Below are positions 55,324-64,000 of a stretch of 64,000 nt of DNA, in pieces; the first letter of the stretch is position 1; each line of letters starts with the position of its first letter. The notes beneath the pieces are model-generated. The model saw only the letters and a program-made list of their open reading frames with translations. It was not told where the DNA came from and searched no databases. Source of the stretch: Gammaproteobacteria bacterium (GTDB taxonomy: Bacteria; Pseudomonadota; Gammaproteobacteria; Nevskiales; Nevskiaceae). Location of the stretch: assembly GCA_026398815.1 (NCBI GenBank), contig JAPLSA010000021.1, positions 1 through 64,000 of the forward strand. The letters run 5' to 3'. The position numbers were made by a program, and so were the translations under genes.

Positions 55324-56562
55324 ATGACTTTCCGATTCCCGATGATCCGCGCCGGCCTGCTGGTGGCGACCCTGATGGCCTCTGATGCGATGGCGCTCGC
55401 CGTCGACGATGACCGCGGCTACTACCTGGCCGGCTTCGGCAGCTACGAGCTGCCCGACTCCGGCCGCGATTCCGAAAGCGGCTACGGCTTTCAGGTCACG
55501 CTTGGCCGCGCGATAGGCGCCAACCAGGCGCTGGAGCTGTCGTTCCTGAACCTGCGGCGCGACCGCAACATCGACGGCCGCCCGGATTACCAGCGCGCGT
55601 TGTCGCTCGACTACGTGCGCGACTTCGGACTGCAGCGCTTCCAGGCCGCGCTGCTGCCGGACGTCAAGCCGTACCTGCTCGGCTCGATCGGCGGCGTGCT
55701 GGAAGACGTGCGCGGCGACAGCCACCTGCACCCGGCGCTGAACCTCGGCGCCGGCCTGCTGTTTCCGCTGCGCCTCGGCATCTGGGACTGGGGCTGGGCG
55801 CTGCGCACCGAGGTCAAGGGCCTGATCCAGTACAACGATCGCAAGTCGGCGCCGGCGAACGACGATTTCCTCGCCGACATGCGCTTCCAGATCGGCCTGC
55901 ACATCCCGCTGCGCTGGCAGACCCCGCCGCCGGCGGTGTCGCCGCCGAGCCGCGAATGCGCCCTGACCGCAGTCGATCCGGTCACCGGCCGGCGCGACTG
56001 CCTGAACGACGGCGACCGCGACGGCGTTGCCGATGACGTCGACGCCTGCCCGGATACCGCCAGCGGCGATCGTGTCGACGATCGGGGCTGCAGCCTGACG
56101 ACCGCCGGCGACGCCGATGCCGACGGTGTGGCCGATGGCGCCGATGCCTGCGCAAACACCGCTACCGGTCTGCAGGTGGATGCTGGCGGCTGCGCGGTCG
56201 AGCAGACCTTGAGCCTGCAGGCGGTCAGCTTCGAGTCCGGCTCGGCAGTGCTGACCGGTGTGGCCACCGGCGTGCTCGACGGCATCGCCGCGACGCTCAA
56301 CCACCAGGACAACCTGCGTCTGGAGATCGCCGGCCACACCGACGACACCGCCTCGGCGGGGTACAACCTGAAGCTGTCCGAACTACGGGCCGAAGCGGTG
56401 CGCCAATACCTGATCGCCCGTGGTATCGACGGCGAGCGGCTGAGCACCCGTGGCTACGGCGAAACCCAGCCGCTGGCGGCCAACGACAGCGACGCCAACC
56501 GGGCGCTGAACCGCCGCGTCGATTTCAAGCTGCTGATCAACGCCGCCGCACCGCCGCCGTGA
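55324..56562 (+). CDS. OmpA-family outer-membrane protein with thrombospondin-type repeats
   Basis: A 412-residue envelope protein. A signal peptide (about 1-25) precedes a beta-barrel-like domain (about 30-205). Asp-rich calcium-binding repeats follow (DGDRDGVADDVDACPDT and DADADGVADGADACANT), and then a C-terminal OmpA domain with IAGHTDDTAS and LSELRAEAVRQYLIARGI that should bind peptidoglycan. The ATG at 55324 puts the signal peptide first; an ATG overlapping the pyrD stop (55294) is possible. The end overlaps the next gene. Confidence 0.9.
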   Translation: MTFRFPMIRAGLLVATLMASDAMALAVDDDRGYYLAGFGSYELPDSGRDSESGYGFQVTLGRAIGANQALELSFLNLRRDRNIDGRPDYQRALSLDYVRDFGLQRFQAALLPDVKPYLLGSIGGVLEDVRGDSHLHPALNLGAGLLFPLRLGIWDWGWALRTEVKGLIQYNDRKSAPANDDFLADMRFQIGLHIPLRWQTPPPAVSPPSRECALTAVDPVTGRRDCLNDGDRDGVADDVDACPDTASGDRVDDRGCSLTTAGDADADGVADGADACANTATGLQVDAGGCAVEQTLSLQAVSFESGSAVLTGVATGVLDGIAATLNHQDNLRLEIAGHTDDTASAGYNLKLSELRAEAVRQYLIARGIDGERLSTRGYGETQPLAANDSDANRALNRRVDFKLLINAAAPPP

Positions 56563-56747
56563 CGGTCGAGTCGCCCTGCGTCGGCATCTGCGCGCTGAAC
56601 CCGCAATCGGTCTGCACCGGCTGCGGCCGGACGCTGGCCGAGATCGCCGAGTGGTCGCAGGCCAGCGACAGCCGCAAGCAACTTGTCGTCGAGCGCGCGA
56701 CCCAGCGCCGCGCCGACATGGCTTCCCCACCGTCCAGAACATCATGA
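56559..56747 (+). CDS. DUF1289 family small Cys protein
   Basis: A 62-residue protein with the DUF1289 pattern SPCVGICALNPQSVCTGCGRT followed by EIAEWSQ. The four Cys probably bind a metal or iron-sulfur cluster. Start is GTG, overlapping the OmpA-like stop, and its stop overlaps the ATG of the thioesterase gene, so the three are translationally coupled. The function is unknown. Confidence 0.88.
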   Translation: MTVESPCVGICALNPQSVCTGCGRTLAEIAEWSQASDSRKQLVVERATQRRADMASPPSRTS

Positions 56748-57196
56748 GCGCTGACAACAAGACCATCCGCCTCGCCGACTTCGCGCATCGCATCGACCTC
56801 AGTGTCCGCTGGGGTGATGCCGACATGTTCGGCCACGTCAACAACGCCAAATACTTCACCTATGTCGAATCCGGCCGGATCGACTATCTGGAGACGCTCG
56901 GAGCGGTCGATGGAGTGCGAAGCGATGCCGGTGGAAGCGTGATCCTGGCGTCAATCGGGGCCGACTTCATTGCCCAGGTGCGCTACCCGGCGCAGCTGGT
57001 CGTTGGCACCCGCATCACCAAGATCGGCCGCAGCAGCCTGGGCCTACTGAATGGCGTGTTCCTCGGCGAACAGCTGGTATTGGCGGCGCGCGGCACGATG
57101 GTCTGGTTCGATTACGCGAGCCAGAAGGCGGCGCCGGTGCCCGACCATGTCCGCGCCGCGATCCTCGCCCGCGAGGTCATCGCGCCGGAGATGTGA
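56744..57196 (+). CDS. Acyl-CoA thioesterase, 4HBT family
   Basis: A 150-residue hot-dog thioesterase with the catalytic block VRWGDADMFGHVNNAKYFTY, where the Asp is expected to activate water. The ATG overlaps the DUF1289 stop (ATGA). It resembles the FcbC/YbgC subgroup. It is a separate paralogue from the 42402-42842 gene. Confidence 0.92.
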   Translation: MSADNKTIRLADFAHRIDLSVRWGDADMFGHVNNAKYFTYVESGRIDYLETLGAVDGVRSDAGGSVILASIGADFIAQVRYPAQLVVGTRITKIGRSSLGLLNGVFLGEQLVLAARGTMVWFDYASQKAAPVPDHVRAAILAREVIAPEM

Positions 57197-57209
57197 CGGC
57201 CGCCCGGCC

Positions 57210-59131
<1,922 letters not shown>

Positions 59132-59253
59132 TTACGCGAGGCGCTTCCCCGGTCGTCGGCAGTCCTGCGGGCGAACCCCTGGCGTGTTCCGGCGACCAGA
59201 GGCGCCGGCCTATGCTCGCAGCGCCCTATCCGGGCCGTCCCCGCAGTCGTCCG

Positions 59254-59829
59254 ATGTCCTCTGCGCAGCAGCTTGATCAATGGCTGACGGCCGCCGCCGC
59301 CGGGGATCGCCGGGCTTTCGCGCAGCTCTACGCGGCCACCAGCGGTCGCCTGTTCGCGCTGCTGCTGCGGGTGCTGGTGCGCCGCGAACTGGCCGAGGAA
59401 GCGCTGCAGGACAGCTATGTCCGCATCTGGCTGAAGGCGGCGAGCTTCGATCCGCAGCGCAGCGGCGCGCTGACCTGGATGGCCAGCATCGCCCGCCACC
59501 GGGCGCTCGACCTGCTGCGTGCCCGCCATGCCGAGGACGCGCTGACCGATACCCTCGACGACGGCATCGACGACGCCCGGCTGCACCCGGCCTGGATCGA
59601 CGCTCGCGAACGGCCGAGCGAGCGCGCCGAGCAGGACCAGGCGCTGGAGCGGCTGCAGCGCTGCATGAAGCACATGGACCCGGCGCAGCGGCGGGCGCTG
59701 GAACTCGCGTTCTTCGACGGCTACACCCATGAGGAGCTGGCGAGGATCATGAACGTGCCGCTTGGCACCGTGAAAGGCCGCATTCGCCGCGGGCTGGCGC
59801 GGCTGCGCGGCATCATCGGCATCCGCTGA
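59254..59829 (+). CDS. ECF-family RNA polymerase sigma factor
   Basis: A 191-residue extracytoplasmic-function sigma factor. Region 2 covers ELAEEALQDSYVRIWLKAAS and GALTWMASIARHRALDLLR; region 4 covers ALELAFFDGYTHEELARIM followed by PLGTVKGRIRRGLARLR. The ATG at 59254 is used; the frame is open further upstream. The next gene on the same strand is its likely anti-sigma factor, as in SigK/RskA pairs. Confidence 0.93.
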   Translation: MSSAQQLDQWLTAAAAGDRRAFAQLYAATSGRLFALLLRVLVRRELAEEALQDSYVRIWLKAASFDPQRSGALTWMASIARHRALDLLRARHAEDALTDTLDDGIDDARLHPAWIDARERPSERAEQDQALERLQRCMKHMDPAQRRALELAFFDGYTHEELARIMNVPLGTVKGRIRRGLARLRGIIGIR

Positions 59830-59933
59830 TGAGGGCAGCCCGCGATCGCCGCGCCGACCGTTCGTCGTATCCGCCGCGCGTCGCAATCCGTATCCGCTTG
59901 AAGCCCACCCGCCTGAAGGTCTAGCGTTTCACC

Positions 59934-60677
59934 ATGAACCTGCGTTCCCCATCGCTGCGTCAGGCCCTGGCCGCCGAGTACGTGCTCGGCAATCTCGGGC
60001 CGGCGGCCTGCCGCCGCTTCGAGCGCGAAGCAGCGGCTGATCCGGCGCTGCAGGCCGAAGTGCGTCGCTGGCAGCAGGCGCTGGGCTGCCTGGCGCCGGT
60101 GGCCGCCGTCGAGCCGCCGCCCGAGGTCTGGGCGCGGATCTGCCGCGATCTGGATGGCCTGCAGCGGCCCGCCGGGCCGCGCGCCGCACCGCCGCGCCGC
60201 CGCCGATGGAGATGGGCCGCGGCCGGCATGGCCAGTCTGGCGACGGCGGCAGCGCTGCTACTGGCGGTGCTGCCGCAGCGCCGCGCAGCAGAACTGCCGC
60301 TGCACGACGGCGGGCTGCCGGCCGATCGCCACGCGGCAGCACAGGCCGCCTGGCTGCAGCTGCCGAAGGAATCGGCGGTGCGCTGGGAAATCAGCCTGAG
60401 CCCGGAGGCGCGGATGCTGCGAGTGCGTTCGGTCGGCTATCCGATGCTCGATGCCGACGAGGACTACGAGCTGTGGTGGGTCGGCGAGGACGACGGCAAG
60501 ATGGTTTCGATCGGCCTGCTGCCGCGCGACGGCAGCTGGCTGTGCAGCCTGCCGCGCAATCTGCAGCTGAGCACGGCCAGCCGCCTCGTGGTGACCCGCG
60601 AGCCGGCCTACGGATCGCCCACCGACGGGCCGACCGGCCCGGTGCTGATTCACGCCGCGCTGCCGTTGCGCAGCTGA
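59934..60677 (+). CDS. Anti-sigma factor, RskA type
   Basis: A 247-residue membrane protein expected to hold the adjacent sigma factor. The N-terminal part (AAEYVLGNLGPAACRRFEREAA) is the anti-sigma helical domain. One membrane helix (WAAAGMASLATAAALLLAVL, about 93-112) follows, and the rest is the RskA C-terminal extracytoplasmic domain (YELWWVGEDDGKMVSIGLLP). A 104-base gap separates it from the sigma gene. Release probably requires proteolysis. Confidence 0.9.
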   Translation: MNLRSPSLRQALAAEYVLGNLGPAACRRFEREAAADPALQAEVRRWQQALGCLAPVAAVEPPPEVWARICRDLDGLQRPAGPRAAPPRRRRWRWAAAGMASLATAAALLLAVLPQRRAAELPLHDGGLPADRHAAAQAAWLQLPKESAVRWEISLSPEARMLRVRSVGYPMLDADEDYELWWVGEDDGKMVSIGLLPRDGSWLCSLPRNLQLSTASRLVVTREPAYGSPTDGPTGPVLIHAALPLRS

Positions 60678-60741
60678 GTCACACGGCGCCGGGCGCGATC
60701 CGTTACCGTCCGCCGCAGCCGCCCCTTCCGCAGGAATCGCC

Positions 60742-62142
60742 ATGGCCCGAGCGCGCATCGAACGAGACAGCATGGGCGAGGTGCGGGTGCCTGCCGACGC
60801 CCTGTGGGGCGCGCAGACGCAGCGCGCGATCGACAACTTCCCGATCTCCGGCCTGCGGCTGTCGCGGCCGCTGATCCGCGCGCTGGGCCTGATCAAGGCC
60901 ACCGCCGCCGAGGTCAACGCCGAGCTGGAACTGCTCGACGGCGCGCGGGCCCAGGCGATCGTCGCCGCCAGCCTCGAAGTCGCCGCCGGCCAGCACGACG
61001 CGCAGTTCCCGGTCGACATTTTTCAGACCGGCTCCGGCACCTCCAGCAACATGAACGCCAACGAGGTCATCGCCCATCTGGCGAGCCGGGCGGCGGGCGA
61101 GGCGGTGCACCCGAACGATCACGTCAATCTCGGCCAGTCCTCCAACGACACCATCCCGACCGCGATCCATGTCGCCGCCGTGCTGGAACTGCGCGAAACG
61201 CTGCTGCCGGCGCTCAAGGGGCTGGCCCGGCAGATCGAGCGCAAGGCGAAGGCGCTGAACGGCATCACCAAGACCGGCCGCACTCATCTGATGGATGCGA
61301 TGCCGCTGCGCTTCGATCAGGAACTGGGCGGCTGGGCGGCGCAGATCCGCGCCGGCAGCGCCCGGATCAAGGCCGGCCTGCCGCGCCTGGAGCGGCTGGC
61401 GCAGGGCGGCACGGCGGTCGGCACCGGCATCAACGCCCATCCGAAGTTCGCGGCGAAGTTCGCCAAGCGGCTGGCGAAGCGCTGCGGCGTGCCGTTCAAG
61501 CCGGCGCAGGATTTCTTTGCCGCGCTGTCGTCGCAGGACGCGGCGGTGGAGATGTCCGGCCAGCTGAAGACCCTGGCGGTCAGCCTGATGAAGATCGCCA
61601 ACGACTTGCGCTGGATGAACTCCGGGCCGCTCGCGGGCCTTGGCGAGATCCGCCTGCCGGCGCTGCAGCCGGGTTCGAGCATCATGCCCGGCAAGGTCAA
61701 TCCGGTGATCCCCGAGGCGGTGGCGATGGTCTGCGCCAAGGTCATCGGCGCCGACCTGACGATCACCGTCGCCGGCCAGAGCGGCAACTTCCAGCTCAAC
61801 GTGATGCTGCCGCTGATCGGCCACGAACTGCTGCAGTCGATCGCGCTGCTGGCGCAGGCCGCGATCCTGCTCGGCGACAAGGCGATCGCCGGCTTCGAGG
61901 TCGATGAAGCGGCGGTCGCGGCGGCGCTGGCGAAGAACCCGATCCTGATCACCGCGCTCAATGCGGTGATCGGCTACGAGCGCGGCGCGGCGATCGCCAA
62001 GCAGGCTTACCGCGAACGGCGCGCCGTGATCGATGTGGCACTCGAACAGACGCATCTGAGCGCCGCCGAACTGGCGACGCTGCTGGACCCCTCGGCGCTG
62101 GCCGAGGGCGGCATCCAAGGGCCGGGTGGCACCGGCGGCTGA
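60742..62142 (+). CDS. fumC: Fumarate hydratase, class II
   Basis: It interconverts fumarate and malate in the TCA cycle. The 466 residues include MGEVRVPADALWGAQTQRAI, FQTGSGTSSNMNANEV, the substrate-site GRTHLMDAMPLRFDQEL and the signature GSSIMPGKVNPVIPEA. As an oxygen-stable, iron-free enzyme it complements the Fe-S class I form. A gene of unknown function follows 12 bases later. Confidence 0.97.
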   Translation: MARARIERDSMGEVRVPADALWGAQTQRAIDNFPISGLRLSRPLIRALGLIKATAAEVNAELELLDGARAQAIVAASLEVAAGQHDAQFPVDIFQTGSGTSSNMNANEVIAHLASRAAGEAVHPNDHVNLGQSSNDTIPTAIHVAAVLELRETLLPALKGLARQIERKAKALNGITKTGRTHLMDAMPLRFDQELGGWAAQIRAGSARIKAGLPRLERLAQGGTAVGTGINAHPKFAAKFAKRLAKRCGVPFKPAQDFFAALSSQDAAVEMSGQLKTLAVSLMKIANDLRWMNSGPLAGLGEIRLPALQPGSSIMPGKVNPVIPEAVAMVCAKVIGADLTITVAGQSGNFQLNVMLPLIGHELLQSIALLAQAAILLGDKAIAGFEVDEAAVAAALAKNPILITALNAVIGYERGAAIAKQAYRERRAVIDVALEQTHLSAAELATLLDPSALAEGGIQGPGGTGG

Positions 62143-62153
62143 ATCCCCACGAC

Positions 62154-62594
62154 ATGACTCCAACTGCAGAGCTGATGCTGTACCGCGCCTCGCCCGAATT
62201 CGGCCCGTTCAACACCTGGGACGTGCCGCACTTCGATCCGCTGGGCAGCGTCGAAAAGGTGGCGGCGGCGATCCGCCACGTCTATGCCGAACCGCTGCGC
62301 TGGAGCCACTACGCGGACACCGGCTGGGTGTTCGCCGAAGGTCAGGACGCCGGCAAGCCGGTCGACCTGATGTTCCGCGCGGCCGGCCATGGCGAGGTCG
62401 ACTATCTGGTGGTCCGCAAGGCCGATGGCCCGGCGCTGGTCCGGCTGCTGGAAGCGCTGGCGCTGAACTTCGTCTTCGATCCGGCGCGCAACAAGTACCT
62501 GGACCCGTATCGCTGCGACGCCGCCGACCGGCCGCTGGTGGCGAAGGGCGTCTACGAGCTGACCATCGCCCGTCGGCCGGCGCGCGAGCACTGA
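62154..62594 (+). CDS. Protein of unknown function downstream of fumC
   Basis: A 146-residue soluble protein not recognised as a known family. It has aromatic- and Asp-rich segments (ASPEFGPFNTWDVPHFDPLG, and LRWSHYADTGWVF) and a C-terminal helix-strand region. Composition and codon use are like its neighbours, and it starts 12 bases after fumC, so it is a real gene and probably cotranscribed. Confidence 0.75.
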   Translation: MTPTAELMLYRASPEFGPFNTWDVPHFDPLGSVEKVAAAIRHVYAEPLRWSHYADTGWVFAEGQDAGKPVDLMFRAAGHGEVDYLVVRKADGPALVRLLEALALNFVFDPARNKYLDPYRCDAADRPLVAKGVYELTIARRPAREH

Positions 62595-62654
62595 GGCGAC
62601 GTCGCGGGCCGCTTCAGCCGTCTCGCGGCGACGTCCCGATCGCGCCCCGATCGT

Positions 62655-63629
62655 TCAGGGCAGCAGCACCGATGCGCCCTGCGTCTGCCGCGATTCCAGC
62701 GCGCGATGGGCGGCGGCGGCTTCGCGCAGCGGCCAGCGCTGGCGGACCTGCGGTTCGATGATGCCGGTGGCGACGGCCGCGAACACGGCTTCGGCAGCGG
62801 CGTCGAGCTCGGCGCGGGTGGCCGTGTAGTGGGCCAGCGTCGGACGCGTGAAGAACAGCGAGCCCTTGTCGGCCAGCAGCACCGGTTCGAACGGCGGAGC
62901 CTTGCCGGAGGCATTGCCGAACGACACGAACAGGCCGCGCGGCCGCAGGCTGTCGAGCGAGCCGGCGAAGGTGTCCTTGCCGACCGAGTCGTAGACCACG
63001 TCGACGCCGCGGCCGCCGGTCAGCCTGCGCACTTCACTGGCCACGTCCTGCTCGCGGTACAGGATCACCTCGTCGCAGCCGGCCGCGCGCGCCTGCGCCG
63101 CCTTTCCGGCCGAGCCGGCGGTGCCGATCACCCGCGCGCCGAGTCGTTGCGCCCACGGCACCAGCGCCGAGCCGACGCCGCCGGCCGCCGCGTGCACCAG
63201 CAGCGTTTCGCCGGGCAGCACCCGGTGGGTCAGGTGCAGCAGGTAGTAGGCGGTCATGCCCTTGAGCATCAGCGCGGCGGCGGCTTCGTCGGACACCGCG
63301 TCCGGCACCTTCACCAGCCGGCTGGCGGCGACGTTCCGGTGGGCCGAATAGGCACCGAGCGGCCCGGTGCCGTAGGCGACGCGATCGCCGACCGCAAAGC
63401 CGGACACGCCAGGGCCAAGCGCCTCGACGACGCCGGCCGCTTCCTGGCCCAGGCCATGCGGCAGCGGGGCCTGGTAGACGCCGGCGCGGAAGTAGGTATC
63501 GATGAAGTTCAGGCCGATGGCCGTGTGGCGCAGGCGGATCTCGCCGTCGGCCGGCGCCGGCAGCGTTTCGTCGACGGCTTCGAGGACTTCGGGGCCGCCG
63601 TGGCGGGTGACGCGGATGGTCAGGGACAT
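62655..63629 (-). CDS. qorA: NADPH:quinone oxidoreductase (zeta-crystallin type)
   Basis: A 324-residue medium-chain reductase without zinc ligands. The N-terminal GroES-like domain has HTAIGLNFIDTYFRAGVYQ and GQEAAGVVEALG. The nucleotide-binding part has LLVHAAAGGVGSALVPWAQ and DVVYDSVGKDTF. It reduces quinones or electrophilic enones with NADPH. The ATG at 63629 is family-consistent; the frame is open upstream. It is divergent from dsbB. Confidence 0.93.
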   Translation of the reverse strand: MSLTIRVTRHGGPEVLEAVDETLPAPADGEIRLRHTAIGLNFIDTYFRAGVYQAPLPHGLGQEAAGVVEALGPGVSGFAVGDRVAYGTGPLGAYSAHRNVAASRLVKVPDAVSDEAAAALMLKGMTAYYLLHLTHRVLPGETLLVHAAAGGVGSALVPWAQRLGARVIGTAGSAGKAAQARAAGCDEVILYREQDVASEVRRLTGGRGVDVVYDSVGKDTFAGSLDSLRPRGLFVSFGNASGKAPPFEPVLLADKGSLFFTRPTLAHYTATRAELDAAAEAVFAAVATGIIEPQVRQRWPLREAAAAHRALESRQTQGASVLLP

Positions 63630-63776
63630 CGGGCTAGAATGCGTGCGTTTGGCTGACGCCGGAACTGCCGAGTGTACTGGCGCAGCGCGCCGCGGTTGCC
63701 CGGCGAACCGCGCCTTTTCGCAGAACGTCTGCGCTGCACGACGGTCCCACTTTCTCTCCCTTCCAAACGAGCTGCC

Positions 63777-64000
63777 ATGACCCGTCTGACCTATCGCAGC
63801 CTGTGCTTCACCGGTTTCGCAGGCTGTGTCGCGGGCCTGCTGTTCGCGCTGCTGCTGCAGCACGGCTATGGCCTGGAGCCATGCCCGATGTGCATCTTCC
63901 AGCGCGTGGCGATGGCCTTTGCCGGCCTCGGCTTCCTGGGCGGCGCGGTGTTCGCGCCGAAGGCCGGCGGCCGCTGGCTGTGGATCGTGCTGGCGCTGCT
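63777..64000 (+). CDS. dsbB: Disulfide bond formation protein B, 5' part
   Basis: The first 74 codons are in the window and the gene runs off the right edge. DsbB is a four-helix inner-membrane protein that reoxidises DsbA and passes electrons to ubiquinone. The visible part has the first membrane helix and the redox pair in EPCPMCIFQRVAM (CxxC), followed by a second helix. A TAGAAT box at 63635-63640 could be a -10 element for this strand. Confidence 0.92.
   Translation, partial: MTRLTYRSLCFTGFAGCVAGLLFALLLQHGYGLEPCPMCIFQRVAMAFAGLGFLGGAVFAPKAGGRWLWIVLAL

Overview
The window is chromosomal DNA from a GC-rich gammaproteobacterium. The core gene orders (dnaX-ybaB-recR, corB-ypjD-ffh, rpsP-rimM-trmD-rplS, sodB next to grxD) are gammaproteobacterial. 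The many genes for lipid and hydrophobic-substrate chemistry, the phosphocholine-type phospholipase C and the isoquinoline-oxidoreductase-like module suggest the Nevskiales/Solimonadaceae neighbourhood of the Xanthomonadales. That placement is inference, not proof. No rRNA, tRNA or CRISPR array was recognised. Almost all the DNA is tightly packed coding sequence.

Region 1 (1-1.1 kb) is accessory DNA. It holds the 3' end of an IS3-type transposase, the surviving half of an integron attC site, and one complete gene cassette (447-986) with its own intact attC. It reads as the distal end of a chromosomal integron array whose integrase would lie to the left of the window.

Region 2 (1.1-19.2 kb) is mainly housekeeping: a Tat-exported phospholipase C, dnaX-ybaB-recR, mfd, a PF10118 hydrolase divergent from a small membrane protein closely resembling styrene-oxide isomerase, radA, a chromate transporter, corB-ypjD, a class II cyclic-nucleotide phosphodiesterase, and ffh coupled to a GNAT gene.

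Region 3 (19.2-23.9 kb) is a molybdenum hydroxylase module in which [2Fe-2S] and molybdopterin subunits are followed by XdhC-like and MocA-like maturation genes.

Region 4 (24-38.3 kb) carries the rpsP operon with a clear terminator, htpG, trxB with an NlpC/P60 lipoprotein, sppA, a cyclic-nucleotide-binding/DUF1003 membrane protein, nadC, argF, sodB, grxD, a GreA/GreB-like factor, a dienelactone hydrolase and a GST.

Region 5 (38.3-50 kb) holds envelope, signalling and lipid genes: a PAS histidine kinase, a GGDEF protein with an I-site, a thioesterase, a large exported protein of unknown function, a lipase coupled to an acyltransferase, a saccharopine-dehydrogenase-like reductase, a histidine phosphatase and several small exported proteins.

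Region 6 (50-64 kb) contains a two-domain FabG-like reductase, ribA overlapping an unusual UbiB/ABC1 kinase, pyrD, an OmpA-like protein leading an overlapping gene chain, purB, an ECF sigma/anti-sigma pair, fumC, a quinone oxidoreductase and the start of dsbB. The most notable signals are the integron cassette, the orphan StyC-like protein and the UbiB-family kinase with a glycine-bearing nucleotide loop.
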